From Torreya grandis (Eukaryota > Streptophyta > Pinopsida > Cupressales > Taxaceae): DNA of 64,000 nt. Below the pieces are notes generated by a model that did not search any database, was not told the DNA's origin, and was given only the letters and a program-made list of their open reading frames with translations. Made by a program: the position numbers and the translations under genes. This document shows, piece after piece, positions 12,941-24,768 of this stretch. The stretch lies in assembly GCA_037957365.1 (NCBI GenBank), contig JARHVA010000001.1, forward strand, positions 12,099,501 to 12,163,500, in the 5' to 3' direction. Positions within the stretch are counted from its first letter, which is position 1. The number at the start of each line of letters is the position of its first letter.

Positions 12941-13436
12941 TTAAGAAAACCTTATTGGTAAATTGTAATCGACTGCCACTTGGTTCAGGTCATACTTTCT
13001 GTACCAAGTGTGCCTGTGATCCAGCAGGGTAGCGGCGAATTGGCTTGCCTTGTGCTTCGGTACCGTTTCTCTCTTTGCTCACCAAATGATTACACACTTG
13101 TGCATGTGCTCATGATTCTTCGCCCTTTAGTATTTAGGTAACCTTATTGACATAGCATAAAAAATGTTTGGCTGAGGAGCATGGGCTCGTAACAGTTGCA
13201 CACTGCTTCCCTCGGGTTGGCCTCGCCCTAGGTTCCCTTGCCCTCCTAAAATTTGTGGGGATGAAATTGTCCCTCCTCATCCATGGCTTCCTTGCACACA
13301 TGTGGTGCCTGCAATAGAGTAAGTTGCTATGATGGCGGGGTTGGCCACCTCCAAGTCCACTTGACATCCCAATCATTGCTATCTTAGGTTGATTAATATT
13401 ACTCGACTCACCTCCTACACATGATTTGATCTGTAT
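12941..13436. other. Unannotated spacer
   Basis: A minus-strand frame at 13134-13466 has no recognisable domain. I see no repeat structure. It ends at the GTAAG duplication of the following solo LTR. Confidence 0.4.
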
Positions 13437-13441
13437 GTAAG

Positions 13442-14696
13442 TGTAACACTCGGAGGGTGTATACAAGTGTTCAAAACATTACACAAACCATGTGCAACAA
13501 GGCCCTAGGCAAATCTTACCTAAATACAATAAAATACAGTAAATAAGACCTGCCTAGGGAAAACTGGGGTGGATGAATGAAAGTACCTTGAACAATTGAT
13601 AATTGAAAGAGAGAAATAGAGATGTGTACTTGAATTATTAGTTAATTAAATTCTGATAGAGACTGATAATGCTAGAAAATAGATCTTGTAATAATGCAAA
13701 AGAACTCCCAGAAAGTAGGAAATGATACAGTGACTAGTTTTGTTCAGTTCGACAATGGTTGTGAGCAGTTTCATGTGACCCAAAAGAGATCAACTCTTCC
13801 GAAAGCAGCCAGCCTGGTCTGAAAATGGCTCTGTAGTCCCTATGGTCTGAAACTCTCTGAAATTATTTGTCAGCAACAAATGTCCAAAAACCTCTGTCTG
13901 ATAAGAAGAATGATACACACAAATATTGAAATCCTCTCTCCTTTTGATCTAACCCTAATTTGGCCACAATGTCTAGCAATACATCCAAGACTAAAGGAAA
14001 TATATAAGTGTTGAGAATCAGGGCGCAAGTAGTTCTATGCATGCGAGTGGCCCATCCCATTGAGTGAGCTAAGCCTCCACCCTCTCTCCCTATGATTATC
14101 AATGAAATTGTATGCTATTTCACTAAATGCAATTCTTTTTTTTGATACAAGTATGCAGCCACACGAATTCAGCAGATAAAGAGTTGAATGAGGGTAGAAT
14201 GTGTGAAGGATGTGATAGATATAAGCTTGATAGACCTTATGAAATGGCTTAGGGTACATGTGTATATATATAGGCATCTTTAAATTCAAATTCGAACACA
14301 TTTGCACGTAGGCAAACCTTGAAAAAACATTAAAGTCGACAATCAAGGCACAGGTAAACATGTAAAAATGACATGGACCCTTAAACAACTTGAACACTTC
14401 TGTACTATATGACAGAGGTTAAGACCTCTTTCAGACTATACCAAAAATGGTCAAGATTGAAAACCCATGAAACAAAGACCAATATGAATTGTAGGACAAC
14501 TTGGTGAATCCCAAGGTAGACAAATGACAAATTTGAAGGTGTTCATAAACAAATTCAGCTAATGATAGACCATGAAGCGCCCATTGTGAAGGGAAAATGT
14601 ACTGAAAGAGCCTAATGTAATCGAATGAGTTGAATGTATGAAAGCATGACAAAAGAACTACAACTAAATGACTTATATCAAAATTAGGTGTCTACA
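13442..14696 (-). mobile_element. Solo LTR, 1255 bp
   Basis: Begins TGTAACAC and ends GTGTCTACA, and is bounded by a perfect 5-bp duplication GTAAG (13437-13441 and 14697-14701). I place it on the minus strand because a TATA-like TATATATA lies near 14265-14275 in that sense and the minus-strand start TGTAGACACC is a common plant LTR start. No internal element sequence or second LTR adjoins it, which fits LTR-LTR recombination. Frames inside it (14035-14397, 14431-14652) are treated as chance. Confidence 0.7.
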
Positions 14697-14701
14697 GTAA
14701 G

Positions 14702-16560
14702 GTATCAATTGTTTCAAAATAAATTGTCGCTCGCTTAACTTTTAAACTCTCGAGTCTTGATACATTCTCACTTCCTCTGAAGCCTATGCGTTGTTGATTG
14801 AAACACATGTGGGCAACAACTTTAGGTAAGGTAGGGGTTGGCATTTCACTCCCTCGTCCTACACAACCTACTTCGATTATCTCCAATGGGTCCCAATCAA
14901 TCCATTATGTTGGTTCTTCTTACGAGGAAACAATTTATTTCTCATCGATGTGTACACCATCTTCTCCTTTGGAGCATATACCTTCCATGTGGGAGTCAGT
15001 CATGTTCCCTTCCCATTCTAAGCCGGTTTTCGCAGATTCTTCATGACTCTGCCACCCTTCTCTGAGGGTCCATAACAACTATCAAGATCGTTCTGCCTTC
15101 TCTATATTTGTGCCTCCTAAGCTCTCGTTCGTCTTGGCTTTTCATCCTGCGATAGGGCTTCTTGGATTCATGTTCTTACTAGTCTAGCACAATACTTGCC
15201 TTCCCCTTCCCTTACCTTTCACTTGGCCCATGTGTGAAAGGTGTCCAGCTCTCTATCGTCAAACATTCAATATGCTAATCTATCAACGTTCTTTTGATCA
15301 AAAGGGGGTCCTAAGAGATGAAAAATCCTTGTGGCTCATGCAAGAACTCATACTTTGCCTCCTTTGGGCAGGTACATGTTGATATTGAAATTATAACAAG
15401 TAGCTATTAAAATCTCATTTCTGCCATATATTGACTATGTAGGCCCGAATCGTATCCACCTCCTTGAGCTTTTCAAGTCGATCTTCTGTGCATGCGTGCC
15501 TTCAACCTGAATTTCTCCTCCAACCTACTATGTAGGCTGCTAGCCATGCATATAGGTGCTTTGGAAGTTTTACCAAGAAGATCACATACAAGGGGTTGTA
15601 AATATCATTCTCCAACCACTTTCTTGGTTTTAGATCTTTTTGCCTTGGTGATTTACTTGCAAACTCTAGTCCTTTCTCTTCAAACCATTTCTCCATAGCT
15701 TCCAATGTGATTGAAAATGCCAAGAACACCACACATCCTCATTTGCCAAGAAATCAGGTCCTAAAAGTGGAACCAAATTGTTGGGCTTATTTGTGCTATC
15801 AGTAACAGTTTTATGCTAACTGCGCACGCTCAATAAGAGATCACCTCTACATCAGCATATCACCTAAGTATATACACTTGGGAGCACACAAGATGTAGAT
15901 AGAGATTATTGATTCCTGTTATATCATGGCAAAAGAGAACTTTACTGCACCCTTAGTTATTCATGAAACGCTAACATGCATACTCGTAACATATACCTAG
16001 AGCACTGGATCTGACTATTCAACAATGCAACATTAATAGAGATCATCATGAGTTAAGCGAAGGAATCAAACATGCATCAATGGATCACATAATACACATT
16101 AGATTTATCATTAACTCCATTCCATTATTGGTGTAACAATGTTTACAATTTGTATTGCAAATCTCATGAGAACCCTAATACACAACCCATCATAAGAGCT
16201 CTCCACAAGTAACTCCTCAATTCCTCTCCAAAGACTCTACTCACAACTTAATGACTTCTTCTATTACAATGGTAGGGGTCAATTTATATAAAGATTACCC
16301 CACTGCCTTGCTTTAAAATCAAGGAACCCTAACCCTAAAGTTAGGTTGGTCTTATCCTAAAAATAGGACAAGCCAAACGACTTTTAAAAGTGGCTCAAAA
16401 CACATGATTTTATAGACATGCCTTGCTTTCTGTCGGGTTCTTTGTCATGATCTGCAGATTTGTAATTGCCATATATTGAATTCCTCATGTGTGTGTTGTG
16501 CATGCACGATTCTTCTTTTGTTGCTTCTTTTGCATGGATCCCCCTTTTATGTGTGCCTAT
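14702..16560. other. Unrecognised repeat-like DNA
   Basis: Two overlapping short frames at 14798-15065 and a minus-strand frame at 15502-15732 show no domain that I know. TGTTGGGC at 15779 could be an LTR start whose end, GGGGTCAACA near 23055, was separated by the insertion of the 16566-22893 element. The flanking bases give only a four-base match (AAAT), so I do not call it. Confidence 0.35.
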
Positions 16561-16565
16561 CTTTT

Positions 16566-17752
16566 TGTAATGTCCCCATTTTGAAATTAAAATAAAATTA
16601 TTACTAAAATAAAAAGTATTTTTAATTACTTTAAATAAAGTAATAGTCTAATTTGCTTTTTGCTAAAGTTGGGACCTTTTGAGGGTCATGGGCACTTAAG
16701 ACCTAAAAGTGGATTTTATAAGGAAGCTTGTAATATATCTTTTTTAAAAAGGAAAAAGTAAACTCTCCCTGTCTATTTTGGGTGCGACAATTGGAAGAAG
16801 AATATAAAAGGGAAGGAAAGGCTCATTTGAAAAGGTTATGCATTTTTTATATTGAAATTCTTATGCAAGTATGTCAAGCTTGAACAAGTGACTTGATGAC
16901 GAAAACCTTCAAGTGCACCAAGAAGTTTGTGGATGAAAACCAGGGCAACTCTATTCAAGGGTTGTAATTGCAACTCAATTTTGCATAGTTGTATGCAAGT
17001 GGATCTACAAAGGTGTCTTTGGACACCACCTTCAACAAAGAACTATTACACACCCTTCAGAGAGATGAAAATACATAAATTGCATGTCAAAAAGGAGGGC
17101 GATCTTGGTGGAGGAGCTTGATCAAGTTTGGAGGCCATCCCAAGGGTGGTGACTTGCTTTGGGAAAGTGGCGACCCCTCTCAAGAGGGCAAATTTGTCTT
17201 TGGAACCCTCTTCTAAGGTCAAGATAATTTTCGTAATTTATTACAACTGTTGGCAAGTTGTTTGGAGTCAATTTGCATGTGTGGAAGGTCAATCTATGCT
17301 TTAAAAATATTCAGTAATTTATTAAATATTTTTGGCAACTTAGGTGACTTGATTGGAGAGATCCAGAAGGTGTTTTCAGGGGCGAATTTCAAGAAATAAT
17401 ATTCAGATTTATTCCCCTATTTTTTTAGTGTGGCGACCTACTTGTGGATGTTTTTGTGGTGTTTGGTGATTGAAAAACATAGTTGTACCTTCATATAAAT
17501 ATCAGATTATTGGCAGGGGTATTTTCAGTCACTTTGCCAATTTATTTTGGTCCAAAAAATGAACATTGTTTTTCGAATATTTTTCAACTATTTGTGGAAT
17601 TATTTTGGCGTGTTTTGCTTGGGTAGTCTATAAATTTTCCAGCTAGGGATAGTTGGTTTGTAGAGCAGATTTTCAATTGTTTGGCAATTTAATTCAAGGG
17701 TTTTTTGGCTAAACCCAAACTAGGCCTAATTGTTCCATTTGGGGACATTACA
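16566..17752 (+). repeat. 5' LTR (1187 bp)
   Basis: Starts TGTAATGTCCCC and ends GGGGACATTACA. It is collinear with 21689-22893 throughout, including the blocks GTTGGGACCTTTTGAGGGTC and GTGTGGAAGGTCAATCTATG. Confidence 0.93.
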
Positions 17753-17753
17753 G

Positions 17754-17766
17754 TGGTATCACAGCC
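17754..17766 (+). other. Primer binding site, initiator-Met tRNA type
   Basis: TGGTATCACAGCC starts one base after the LTR. The usual plant iMet PBS is TGGTATCAGAGC, so the first eight bases match and one later base differs. It marks where minus-strand DNA synthesis would start. Confidence 0.85.
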
Positions 17767-17973
17767 ATATCTTGGCTATATGTGGGATTTAGGGTTTGTA
17801 TCAAACAATAACATGGATAAGGGAAGGATGAAAGGTATAACACAAGTCCAGGATCATGGGAATCAGCCCTTTAGGATGGAGGACAAGCCTTTGTTTCGTT
17901 GGGATCCAATGGAGGCCTATGATGAGTACTTGACTCTTGCACCTAAGTACTGAAGGGGAAGGAGCTTCGAAGG

Positions 17974-18771
17974 TTGGCTAGGTTTGAGATATGCAAGAGG
18001 CACCATGGGTACACAACTACACAAGATGACTTGGGGAAGATAGTTCTTCCAACTTTTGATGGTAATCTGGGTATTCCGGTAAGAGCTTGGTTTGACAAGG
18101 TAAGTGAGTACCTTGATTTGCGGCCTAGAGGTAGAAAGGAAGCATCAATTTTTGTCATCCAACATTTGGATGGGGATGCCCATGAATGGTGGCATCATGG
18201 ATGGGAGACACAAGGACATAACACTATTGGGACACATGAAGAATTGTTGGAAAAGACGGTTGATAAGTTTGGTAAGAAGATGGAGCCACCTACACCTAAA
18301 TCAATAAGGGCACATAGCAAGGAATTCCAATTGGGTGAAAGGCAGCCCTTAAAACAAATAACAGAGCCTAATTTCCAATTGTACAAGGGGCAGCCACTTC
18401 ACAAGTTTGTCATTGACCAAAATTCAATCAAACATAGGCTCTTTGTGAGGTTAGAGCAGCTGGAAATTAACTCAGAAAATTCAAGGAAATCAATGGCATT
18501 AAAGGTTGAATTCGAAGGGCAGCCACCAAAGGAAGAACCCTTGAGGTTTGGGTATCAAAAATTAGTCAATTGTGGACCCATGGCGACGGGAAATCCGCTG
18601 AGATTGAAGGCAGAAAATTCAGAGGAATTAAAGGCATGTGAAAGGGGAATAGAAGGGCAGCCACCAAAGGAAGAACAATCAGAAAATTGGGACCAAAGAA
18701 ATGAATATGTGAAGGTAAACCAAACTGAAATTGAAGGGCAAATACATCAAGAAAAAGAGGACAGCCAGTAG
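17974..18771 (+). pseudogene. Gag-like protein, N-terminal half recognisable
   Basis: A 265-residue frame. Residues ~20-105 resemble a Ty3/gypsy Gag capsid domain: VLPTFDG, then AWFDKVSEYL, then LDGDAHEWWH and a TVDKFGKK segment, in the usual order. After about residue 105 the capsid pattern stops and the chain becomes charged and low in complexity, with repeated GQPPKEE and GQPL motifs from a recurring GGGCAGCC in the DNA. No CCHC zinc knuckle is seen. Gag forms the particle shell; without a knuckle and with an unusual tail this may be a rearranged or degenerate Gag. A short frame at 17705-17953 precedes it and ends in a stop, so the original start is uncertain. Confidence 0.65.
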
Positions 18772-19011
18772 GTGACAAAGAAAGAGATGATTGCTACCCT
18801 ATCTAGTGCCACTAGATGCCATGCTTTCCGTGTGAAAGGAACCGTTAGAGGCAAAAAGGTAATTGTATCAATGGATAATGGAGCCACTCACAATTTTAGA
18901 AATGCTATAATGGTTGCAAGACATAGGCTGCCCACCAAGGAAAATGGTGGACTTAAGGTAACCATCGGGATAGCTCCTCCATATCATGCATTTCCAGCAC
19001 CTTGGGATTGA
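18772..19011 (+). pseudogene. Ty3/gypsy protease N-terminal fragment
   Basis: Directly follows the gag-like frame after its stop codon. The 79-residue frame contains KVIVSMDNGATHNF, the protease active-site region of plant Ty3/gypsy elements, where D-S-G-A-T-H-N-F is usual, with N for S here. Only the first half of the protease is present. The flap and the C-terminal GxxWL region are not found and no RT follows. The wide TGC/ATHN spacing seen in intact relatives is lost after about residue 65. Confidence 0.65.
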
Positions 19012-19039
19012 AACTTGCCATGGGTGAAAATACTTTTGA

Positions 19040-19642
19040 TTGGCCAACAAAAGTCAAAAAGGAAGCATGAACAAGGACATCATAATAGAAAGTTATGCTA
19101 AGGAAAAAGGTTTTTGTATTGTTCCTTTTCATGCATCATTTTCCTTGTCTAATTTCAAATTGCAAGAAGCCTGGAGGAAACACTTGTTATTATGTCTTGC
19201 TAAGGAAGCACATGTCCTAACAAGAAGGGACATGGTAAAGAAGTCCATTGAGGGAATGATGCCAAGAAGGAAAGAAGAAGGATGCACCTTGCATATAAAG
19301 GAAGGAGAATCAGATTTCTTGATGGAGAAACAATTGAGTTGTCAACTTGGTAAGCATTCAATATTTTCTCTTCGTGATTGGTTCTCTCATTACCTTGGTT
19401 ACAAAGCTTGTATTATCATTGAGGTGGAGGTGAGGGACACTCAAGGAGAAGAAGAAGTCTTCCAAGTAAATGAGCATGTCAAGTATCCATCACGGATATG
19501 GGTTCCAAGTGAGCTCTACAAAGGTGACCTTGCTATTATATGGTGTTGGGCCAACATCAAGAAGGGAGTAGGCAAGGGTTGTCATGGTCTCAGGATCATA
19601 GTGACTGCTGTATTTTGCATTTTCAGTTTGTTTCCATTATAA
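19040..19642 (+). pseudogene. Unrecognised 200-codon frame inside the element
   Basis: Encodes a mixed, lysine- and glutamate-rich chain with no motif I can assign; the last ~20 residues are hydrophobic. It sits where the RT of an autonomous element would begin, but has no YxDD, no LPQGF-type motif and no RNase H residues. It could be captured host sequence or random open frame in slowly decaying DNA. It is the longest frame after the protease fragment, so it is listed, without a function. Confidence 0.3.
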
Positions 19643-20954
19643 TTTTGTGTTCACATGGTGTGTATGGGTCCTAGGAAGGTGTGCCCCTCACACCCAACAC
19701 CATGAAGGTGCTTCAAGGATATATAAGTGAACTTCTAGTCACTATAAAGAAAAAATGAAGAGGAAAAAAAGTTGCTACAGCCATGACAAAAGCAAGATGA
19801 ACCTATCTTTTGAAACCCGAAGGAAGATGGAAGACAAAGAAGTTGTGCTACATGGACTAAGCGAACAAGAACCACCTCCCACTTCATCAAATAGCATGGT
19901 GAGTAGTCTTCATATATGTTTGCATGAAGAGGGAAAAAGGGATGAGCAAAGGGTTGCACTCATGGATCATGGGCAGCCCATAGCATGGGAAGTTCAAATT
20001 GTCTCATCCTTAATAAGTAAGCCCAATTCTGAATTTTATGTTTCATGGGGTAGAATTGAGAGCGGAATAAATGAGTGGTGAGGGCAGCCCTTCTTTTGGC
20101 AGCCACTTAGGATAAGCTTAATGCATAATTTCGGAAGCTTCAAGGGAGGGTTGACCTACCTAGAACGTTGGGCAAGGACCCTAGTTGAGGGCAACAAGGA
20201 AAAAAAGGAAAGGATGAAGAGAAAGTGGCCACAAAAGCACTCAGAAATTTCTGAGTATCTTCTACAATATACATGTCCTTTTACCCCTTACAAAATAAAA
20301 AAATTGGTCATATTCCAGCCAAGAACGAAGGAGGTAAGTACACATGAAAACGCCAATTTTTATATTTTCAGAAAGTCAGATTTACACATGCATATACAAC
20401 AGCCTTTGGAGGGGAGAAATATGAAAATTTTGGCACTTTTCAACACATGGAAGGAGAGATGAAGGTATGTATGAGTTCTGAAATTCATTTCTCAGAAACA
20501 TCAGATTTCGGAAGGCAAACACAACCATGTTTAGAAGGGAAGTATACATATATCACTTTCAGATTTTGTCAACATGAAAAATCAAAGATATGTATGCATG
20601 TATGGCTATATTGCAAAGGAGGAAAGACATTTTTTTGATATAGTCCAGCTCCTTCAAGATCTTGAAAACATGCATATGTTGGAACGCTTGGTGGATGATA
20701 GAGGAAACATATACACGAAGAAGGTACAACTATATGTGGTGAGTGTTTGGGAACTATTGATGAGCTTTTGGGGTGTCATGTCCCTGCATGGGAAGATTGA
20801 CAAGATGCAGCCTTTTGGAGAGCACATGGTTTGCACGAGGAGGACCATAAATGGTGTTTTTCATTACTTGGAGGCCTTACATCATGGAATGTTTGCAAGG
20901 TGGTACCTAGCTGATTACTCTTTGCATGGTTGGATGGCTGTGGTATGGCATAGA
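19643..20954 (+). other. Element interior with scattered frames and recurring GCAGCC
   Basis: Several frames of 60-130 codons overlap in different phases (for example 19755-20081, 20121-20462, 20574-20963), with no recognised domain. GGGCAGCC or a close variant recurs here and on both sides (near 18388, 18517, 18655, 19971, 20081, 20098, 21034, 21165, 21529), always on the plus strand. Confidence 0.45.
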
Positions 20955-21220
20955 GAAGACTAACAAACTTTGGAATACATACCATGGGAGCACACCTATT
21001 TTAATGCACTTCAAAAAGAGAATTTTTATTAAGGGCAGCCTTGTCATATATATCAATTTGATTCAATTTTGCAGCCCTAGCCCTTTGAAGACTAACAAAC
21101 TTTGGAATACATACCATGGGAGCCCACCTATTTTAATGCACTTTAAAAAGAGAATTTTTATTAAGGGCAGCCTTGTCATATATATCAATTTGATTCAATT
21201 TTGCAGCCCTAGCCCTTTTT
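20955..21220 (+). repeat. 132-bp tandem duplication inside the element
   Basis: Units start at 20955 and 21087 with GAAGACTAACAAACTTTGG and both end in GCAGCCCTAGCCCTTT. Only a few bases differ, so this duplication is much younger than the element's LTR divergence would suggest. Confidence 0.95.
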
Positions 21221-21672
21221 GCACAATACGTGGACCTTTAAGAGATTATTGGGTAAGCATAGAGTTGAAGAGCTCTTTGAAGGGCAACTTGGTAGTGAAT
21301 AAATTGATATTTTGGAATAATAGCATGGCTGTGTTTTACTATCACAGCCTACATATTAGCATATTCAAACAGATTGGTGAGGTGATTTCTTTTTGGGGGA
21401 AGAAACAAGTGTCCATGGTTACATTATGGACGATTTCAGCTCATGAAGGGGCCATATTGAAGAGTTCGAGGCATGAAATGAGGCATGATAACTGCTGTTT
21501 GGAGTTGTGTGACACCTTTAGTTGTTGGGGGCAGCCTCCAAAACACAAGTATAACAAGTTACAAGTTCAGTTTGGAGTTTCTTTTCCATGGGAAGAAGTT
21601 ACAATTAGACATTGCATAATAAGATATGTTGGGACATCTTCGTAGATATTGCAATTGCTTGAGGTCAAGCAA

Positions 21673-21688
21673 TTTTGGGCGGGAGGAC
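21673..21688 (+). other. Polypurine tract
   Basis: TTTTGGGCGGGAGGAC lies immediately upstream of the 3' LTR, where plus-strand synthesis is primed. It is interrupted by two pyrimidines, in keeping with an old copy. Confidence 0.65.
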
Positions 21689-22893
21689 TATAATGTCCCC
21701 ATTTTGAAATTAAAATAATATTATTGCTAAAATAAAAAACATTTCCAAATACTTAAAATAAAGTGATAATAGTCTAATTTGCTTTTCACTTAAGTTGGGA
21801 CCTTTTGAGGGTCATGGGCACTTAAGGCCTAAAAGTGGAGTTTATAAGGAAGCTTGTAGTATATCTTTTTTTAAAAGTAAAAAATAAACTCTCCCTCTCT
21901 ATTTTGGGCACCACAATAGGAGGAGGAATATAAAAGGAAAGGGAAGGCTCATTTGAAAAGGTTATGCATTTTTGATATTGAAATTCTTGTGCAAGTATGT
22001 CAAGCTTGAACAACTGACTTGAGGACAAAAACCTTTAAGTGCATCAAGGAGTTTGGGGACGAAGACCTCCATTCTTCTACTAGGGCAGCTCTATTCAAGG
22101 GCTGTAATTGCGTCTCAGTTTTGCATAGTTGTATGCAAGTGGATCTACAAAGGTGTCTTCGGACACCACCTTCAATAAAGAATTATTACAAATCCTTCGG
22201 AGAGCTGGAAATACATAAATTGCAGGTTAAAGAGGAGGGCGATCTCAGTGGAGGAGCTTGATTGAGTTTGGAGGCCATCCCAAGGATGGCGACTTGCTTT
22301 GGTAGGGTGGTGACCCTTCTCAAGAGGGCAAATTTGTCTTTGGAACCCTCTTCTTGGGTTAAGGTAATTTTTGTAATTTATTACAGCTATTGGCAAGTTG
22401 TTTTGGATCAATTTGCATGTGTGGAAGGTCAATCTATGCCCTAAAAATATTCAGTAATTTATTAAATATTTTTGGCAACTTGGGCGACATGATTGGAGAG
22501 ATCTAGGAGGTGTTTTGAGGGGCAAATTTCTAGAAATAATATTCAAATTTATTCTCTTCTTTTTCTAAAATGTGCCGACCTACATGTGGATGTTTTTGTG
22601 GTGTTTGGTGATTGAAAAACGCAGCTGTACCTTTGTACAAAAATCAAATTATTGGCAGGGGTATTTTCAGTCACTTCACCAATTTATTTTGGCCCAAAAA
22701 AGGTACATTGTTTTCCGAATATTTTTCAACTATTTGTGGAATTATTTTGGCATGTTTTGCTTGGATATTCTATAAATTTTCAAGCTAGGGCTAGCTGGTT
22801 TGTGGAGCAAATTTTCAGTTGTTTGGCAATTTAATTCAAGGGTTTGTTGCTAAACCTCAACTAGGCCTAATTGTCCCATTCGGGGACATTACA
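21689..22893 (+). repeat. 3' LTR (1205 bp)
   Basis: Starts TATAATGTCCCC (TG changed to TA) and ends GGGGACATTACA. Aligns with the 5' LTR end to end, apart from small indels near 22050-22085. Confidence 0.92.
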
Positions 22894-22898
22894 CATTT

Positions 22899-24323
22899 TC
22901 CCGAAACTCAGTCACTTTACTCGCTCTTTTGCATGGATACCCCTAGGTGCGTCATTACTTGTTCAAAACTGAGGTTAAACACTTTCTAGCTCACACTCTT
23001 GTGCAAGTCCTAAAACTTTGTGTATTTGGTACTTAGTCAAAACTTGGGGTCAACAAAATGATCGAAAAGCGAAAAAGATGGGAAAAAGGGATGGGTGCAC
23101 CCTGACCAAAAACTAGGGACAAAGACATTGGGGCACTTTTCATTTTGTCAGATGCATCCAATGCTTCTAAAACAAAGCCATAACAAGAGAGAGAGGAATA
23201 ATTGAAGGGGCCTATAGAATGAGTATTATTGAAAATCGATAAATGTGCCAACTATGCGTAATATGGACCAATAATTGACAAATAAACATGTACCCAAAAA
23301 TCATGCTAATTAATAACTAATAAATGCATCGTGACCACTTTTTAGGCATCTAAAATATGTTGCCACAAACCAAGCCTACCAACCAATGTGGGATTAATGA
23401 TTTAAAAGAATAAGGATTTTAGACTTGTAGAAGCAATTCCAAGATGCATTGAAAAGGTATATCAATAGTAGGATAGCAAAGCATGTATTTAAAGGTATTT
23501 GAATGTTAAGTTTTTGGGATAATAAAGCCAAAAGGAGGAGAGGGGAAGGCCGAGCAATCAAACATATTCATCTCGCAACCAATCAACCACTATGTTAATA
23601 GGAAGAAAACTTAATTTTTTGAATTTAAGTCTACATTGAAAGATCATACTAGAGCCTTTCACGAAGAAGCACATATTTTGTACTGAGCAAAAGAGAACTC
23701 AGACACCACAAAACTTGGATCATTTTAATTGTAAATGAATGAATGAGGATTTTAGAGTTGTAGAAGCAATTCCAAGATGCATTGAAGAGGCATATTCAGC
23801 TTGGAGTAGTAAGGCATGTATTTAGAGGCATTTGAAGCCCCTTTTCTGGGATTTTGAAGCTACAAATAAGTTGAAGGGAAGGCCGAGCAAGCAAACATAC
23901 TCATCCTGCAACCAATCAAGCATTATGTTAGTAGGAGGGCCATTTCCATTGTTGCATAAAAAGAGTTTTATATACAAGTTCGTCATCAACTTGTCACTAG
24001 ACCACATTTACAAACTTCTTTATAGTTAAGAATGAATGAAAGATTTTAATAATGTACATGAGCCTGAGCCGTCTACGGGGACCAAAAGTAGTAACAAGTG
24101 TGTTCTGTGTGAGAACAGCCATAAATTTGCTAAATATCCATTCCCATTATGATATTGGATCTACCATGAATTTTGATTTAAAAATTTGCTGTTTTATCTA
24201 CCCTAGCCTCTTCAAACAAAATGGTAAGATTGTCCACTTTCACATCGTCGTCATATTTGATACATATTTGCAATCAAATATAAGGGGTCGTACAAAAATT
24301 TGGATCAATTTAATTTAGCCTTC
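22899..24323. other. Non-coding DNA around a ~335-bp direct duplication
   Basis: Outside the duplication at 23400-24020 I find no feature. Short frames on both strands lack domains. Confidence 0.4.
23400..24020. repeat. Diverged ~335-bp direct duplication
   Basis: The first copy starts near 23410 and the second near 23745. Shared blocks in order are TGTAGAAGCAATTCCAAGATG, GGCATGTATTTA.AGG, GGGAAGGCCGAGCAA.CAAAC and the CAACCAATCAA..A.TATGTTA block. Many substitutions show it is old. Confidence 0.8.
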
Positions 24324-24344
24324 CTTATCTGGACTTCAAACTGC

Positions 24345-24351
24345 TATAAAA
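24345..24351 (+). promoter_or_regulatory. TATA box
   Basis: TATAAAA in GCTATAAAATGCATTTAA, identical in context to the sister copy at 12158. It is about 330 bp upstream of the ATG. Confidence 0.5.
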
Positions 24352-24673
24352 TGCATTTAACAGGATGCACACTCTTTACATGTATGTGTGACTCTTTTAT
24401 TTGCAAAAAAACAAGCACCCTGTCCGAAAGGTCAGTTATACACCTAATTCATTTAGTTTTTATGTAAATTTGTTAGCAAATTTTGGAAGGATCACTGTTT
24501 CAATAATTTGTTCCCAATTCCTGTAATGTTGTGTTAAGAAGCTCCATTATACTATTATTTTTTTGCAAAAATCTATGTTCTTGTTGCTCTTTTTGTTTTG
24601 GGCAATTCTTGTAAGGTTATGGAGATTTGAATCTTTGATTGTAGTAATTTGGATAACATATTTCCTGATCAAA

Positions 24674-24768
24674 ATGCCAGGCAACGAGAATGGAACCGAT
24701 GACCTTGAAGGACAAAGACGATCAGTGAAAATTTTGAGGGATCAAACATACTTTAAAAGTCTGGAATG
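24674..24768 (+). CDS. Candidate first coding exon, product unknown
   Basis: ATG at 24674 opens a frame beginning MPGNENGTDDLEGQRR and continuing SVKILRDQTYFKSLEW. The frame would end at TAG (24770), but GTAGGT at 24769 is a strong 5' splice donor, so the exon probably ends at 24768. I chose this ATG rather than the in-frame one at 24563: the upstream part is a hydrophobic, AT-rich stretch that in the sister copy contains a 5' UTR intron. The acidic, then basic N-terminus has no motif I recognise. The frame matches the sister (where ATG is ATA), which argues that this is the ancestral reading frame. The rest of the gene, if it exists, was not identified. Confidence 0.33.

Larger units (their letters stand above)
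16566..22893 (+). mobile_element. Non-autonomous Ty3/gypsy-like LTR retrotransposon, structurally complete
   Basis: Two direct LTRs (16566-17752 and 21689-22893), a tRNA-iMet-type primer site right after the 5' LTR and a purine tract right before the 3' LTR define a 6.3-kb element. LTR ends are inverted (TGTAATGTCCCCA and TGGGGACATTACA). Flanks are CTTTT and CATTT, a one-mismatch candidate target duplication. The 3.9-kb interior holds a gag-like frame and a protease fragment, then DNA with no RT, RNase H or integrase motif. It would need those enzymes from a related element. LTR divergence by eye is several percent, so the insertion is not recent. Confidence 0.9.

Noticed and set aside
14035..14652. 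Minus-strand frames of 120 and 73 codons
   Set aside because: Inside a well-bounded solo LTR, no domain.
16320..16340. CCCTAACCCTAA as interstitial telomere repeat
   Set aside because: Barely two units; the plant telomere unit is TTTAGGG and no array is present.
15779..23055. TGTTGGGC...GGGGTCAACA as an LTR split by the 16566-22893 element
   Set aside because: Only a four-base flank match and no second copy for comparison.
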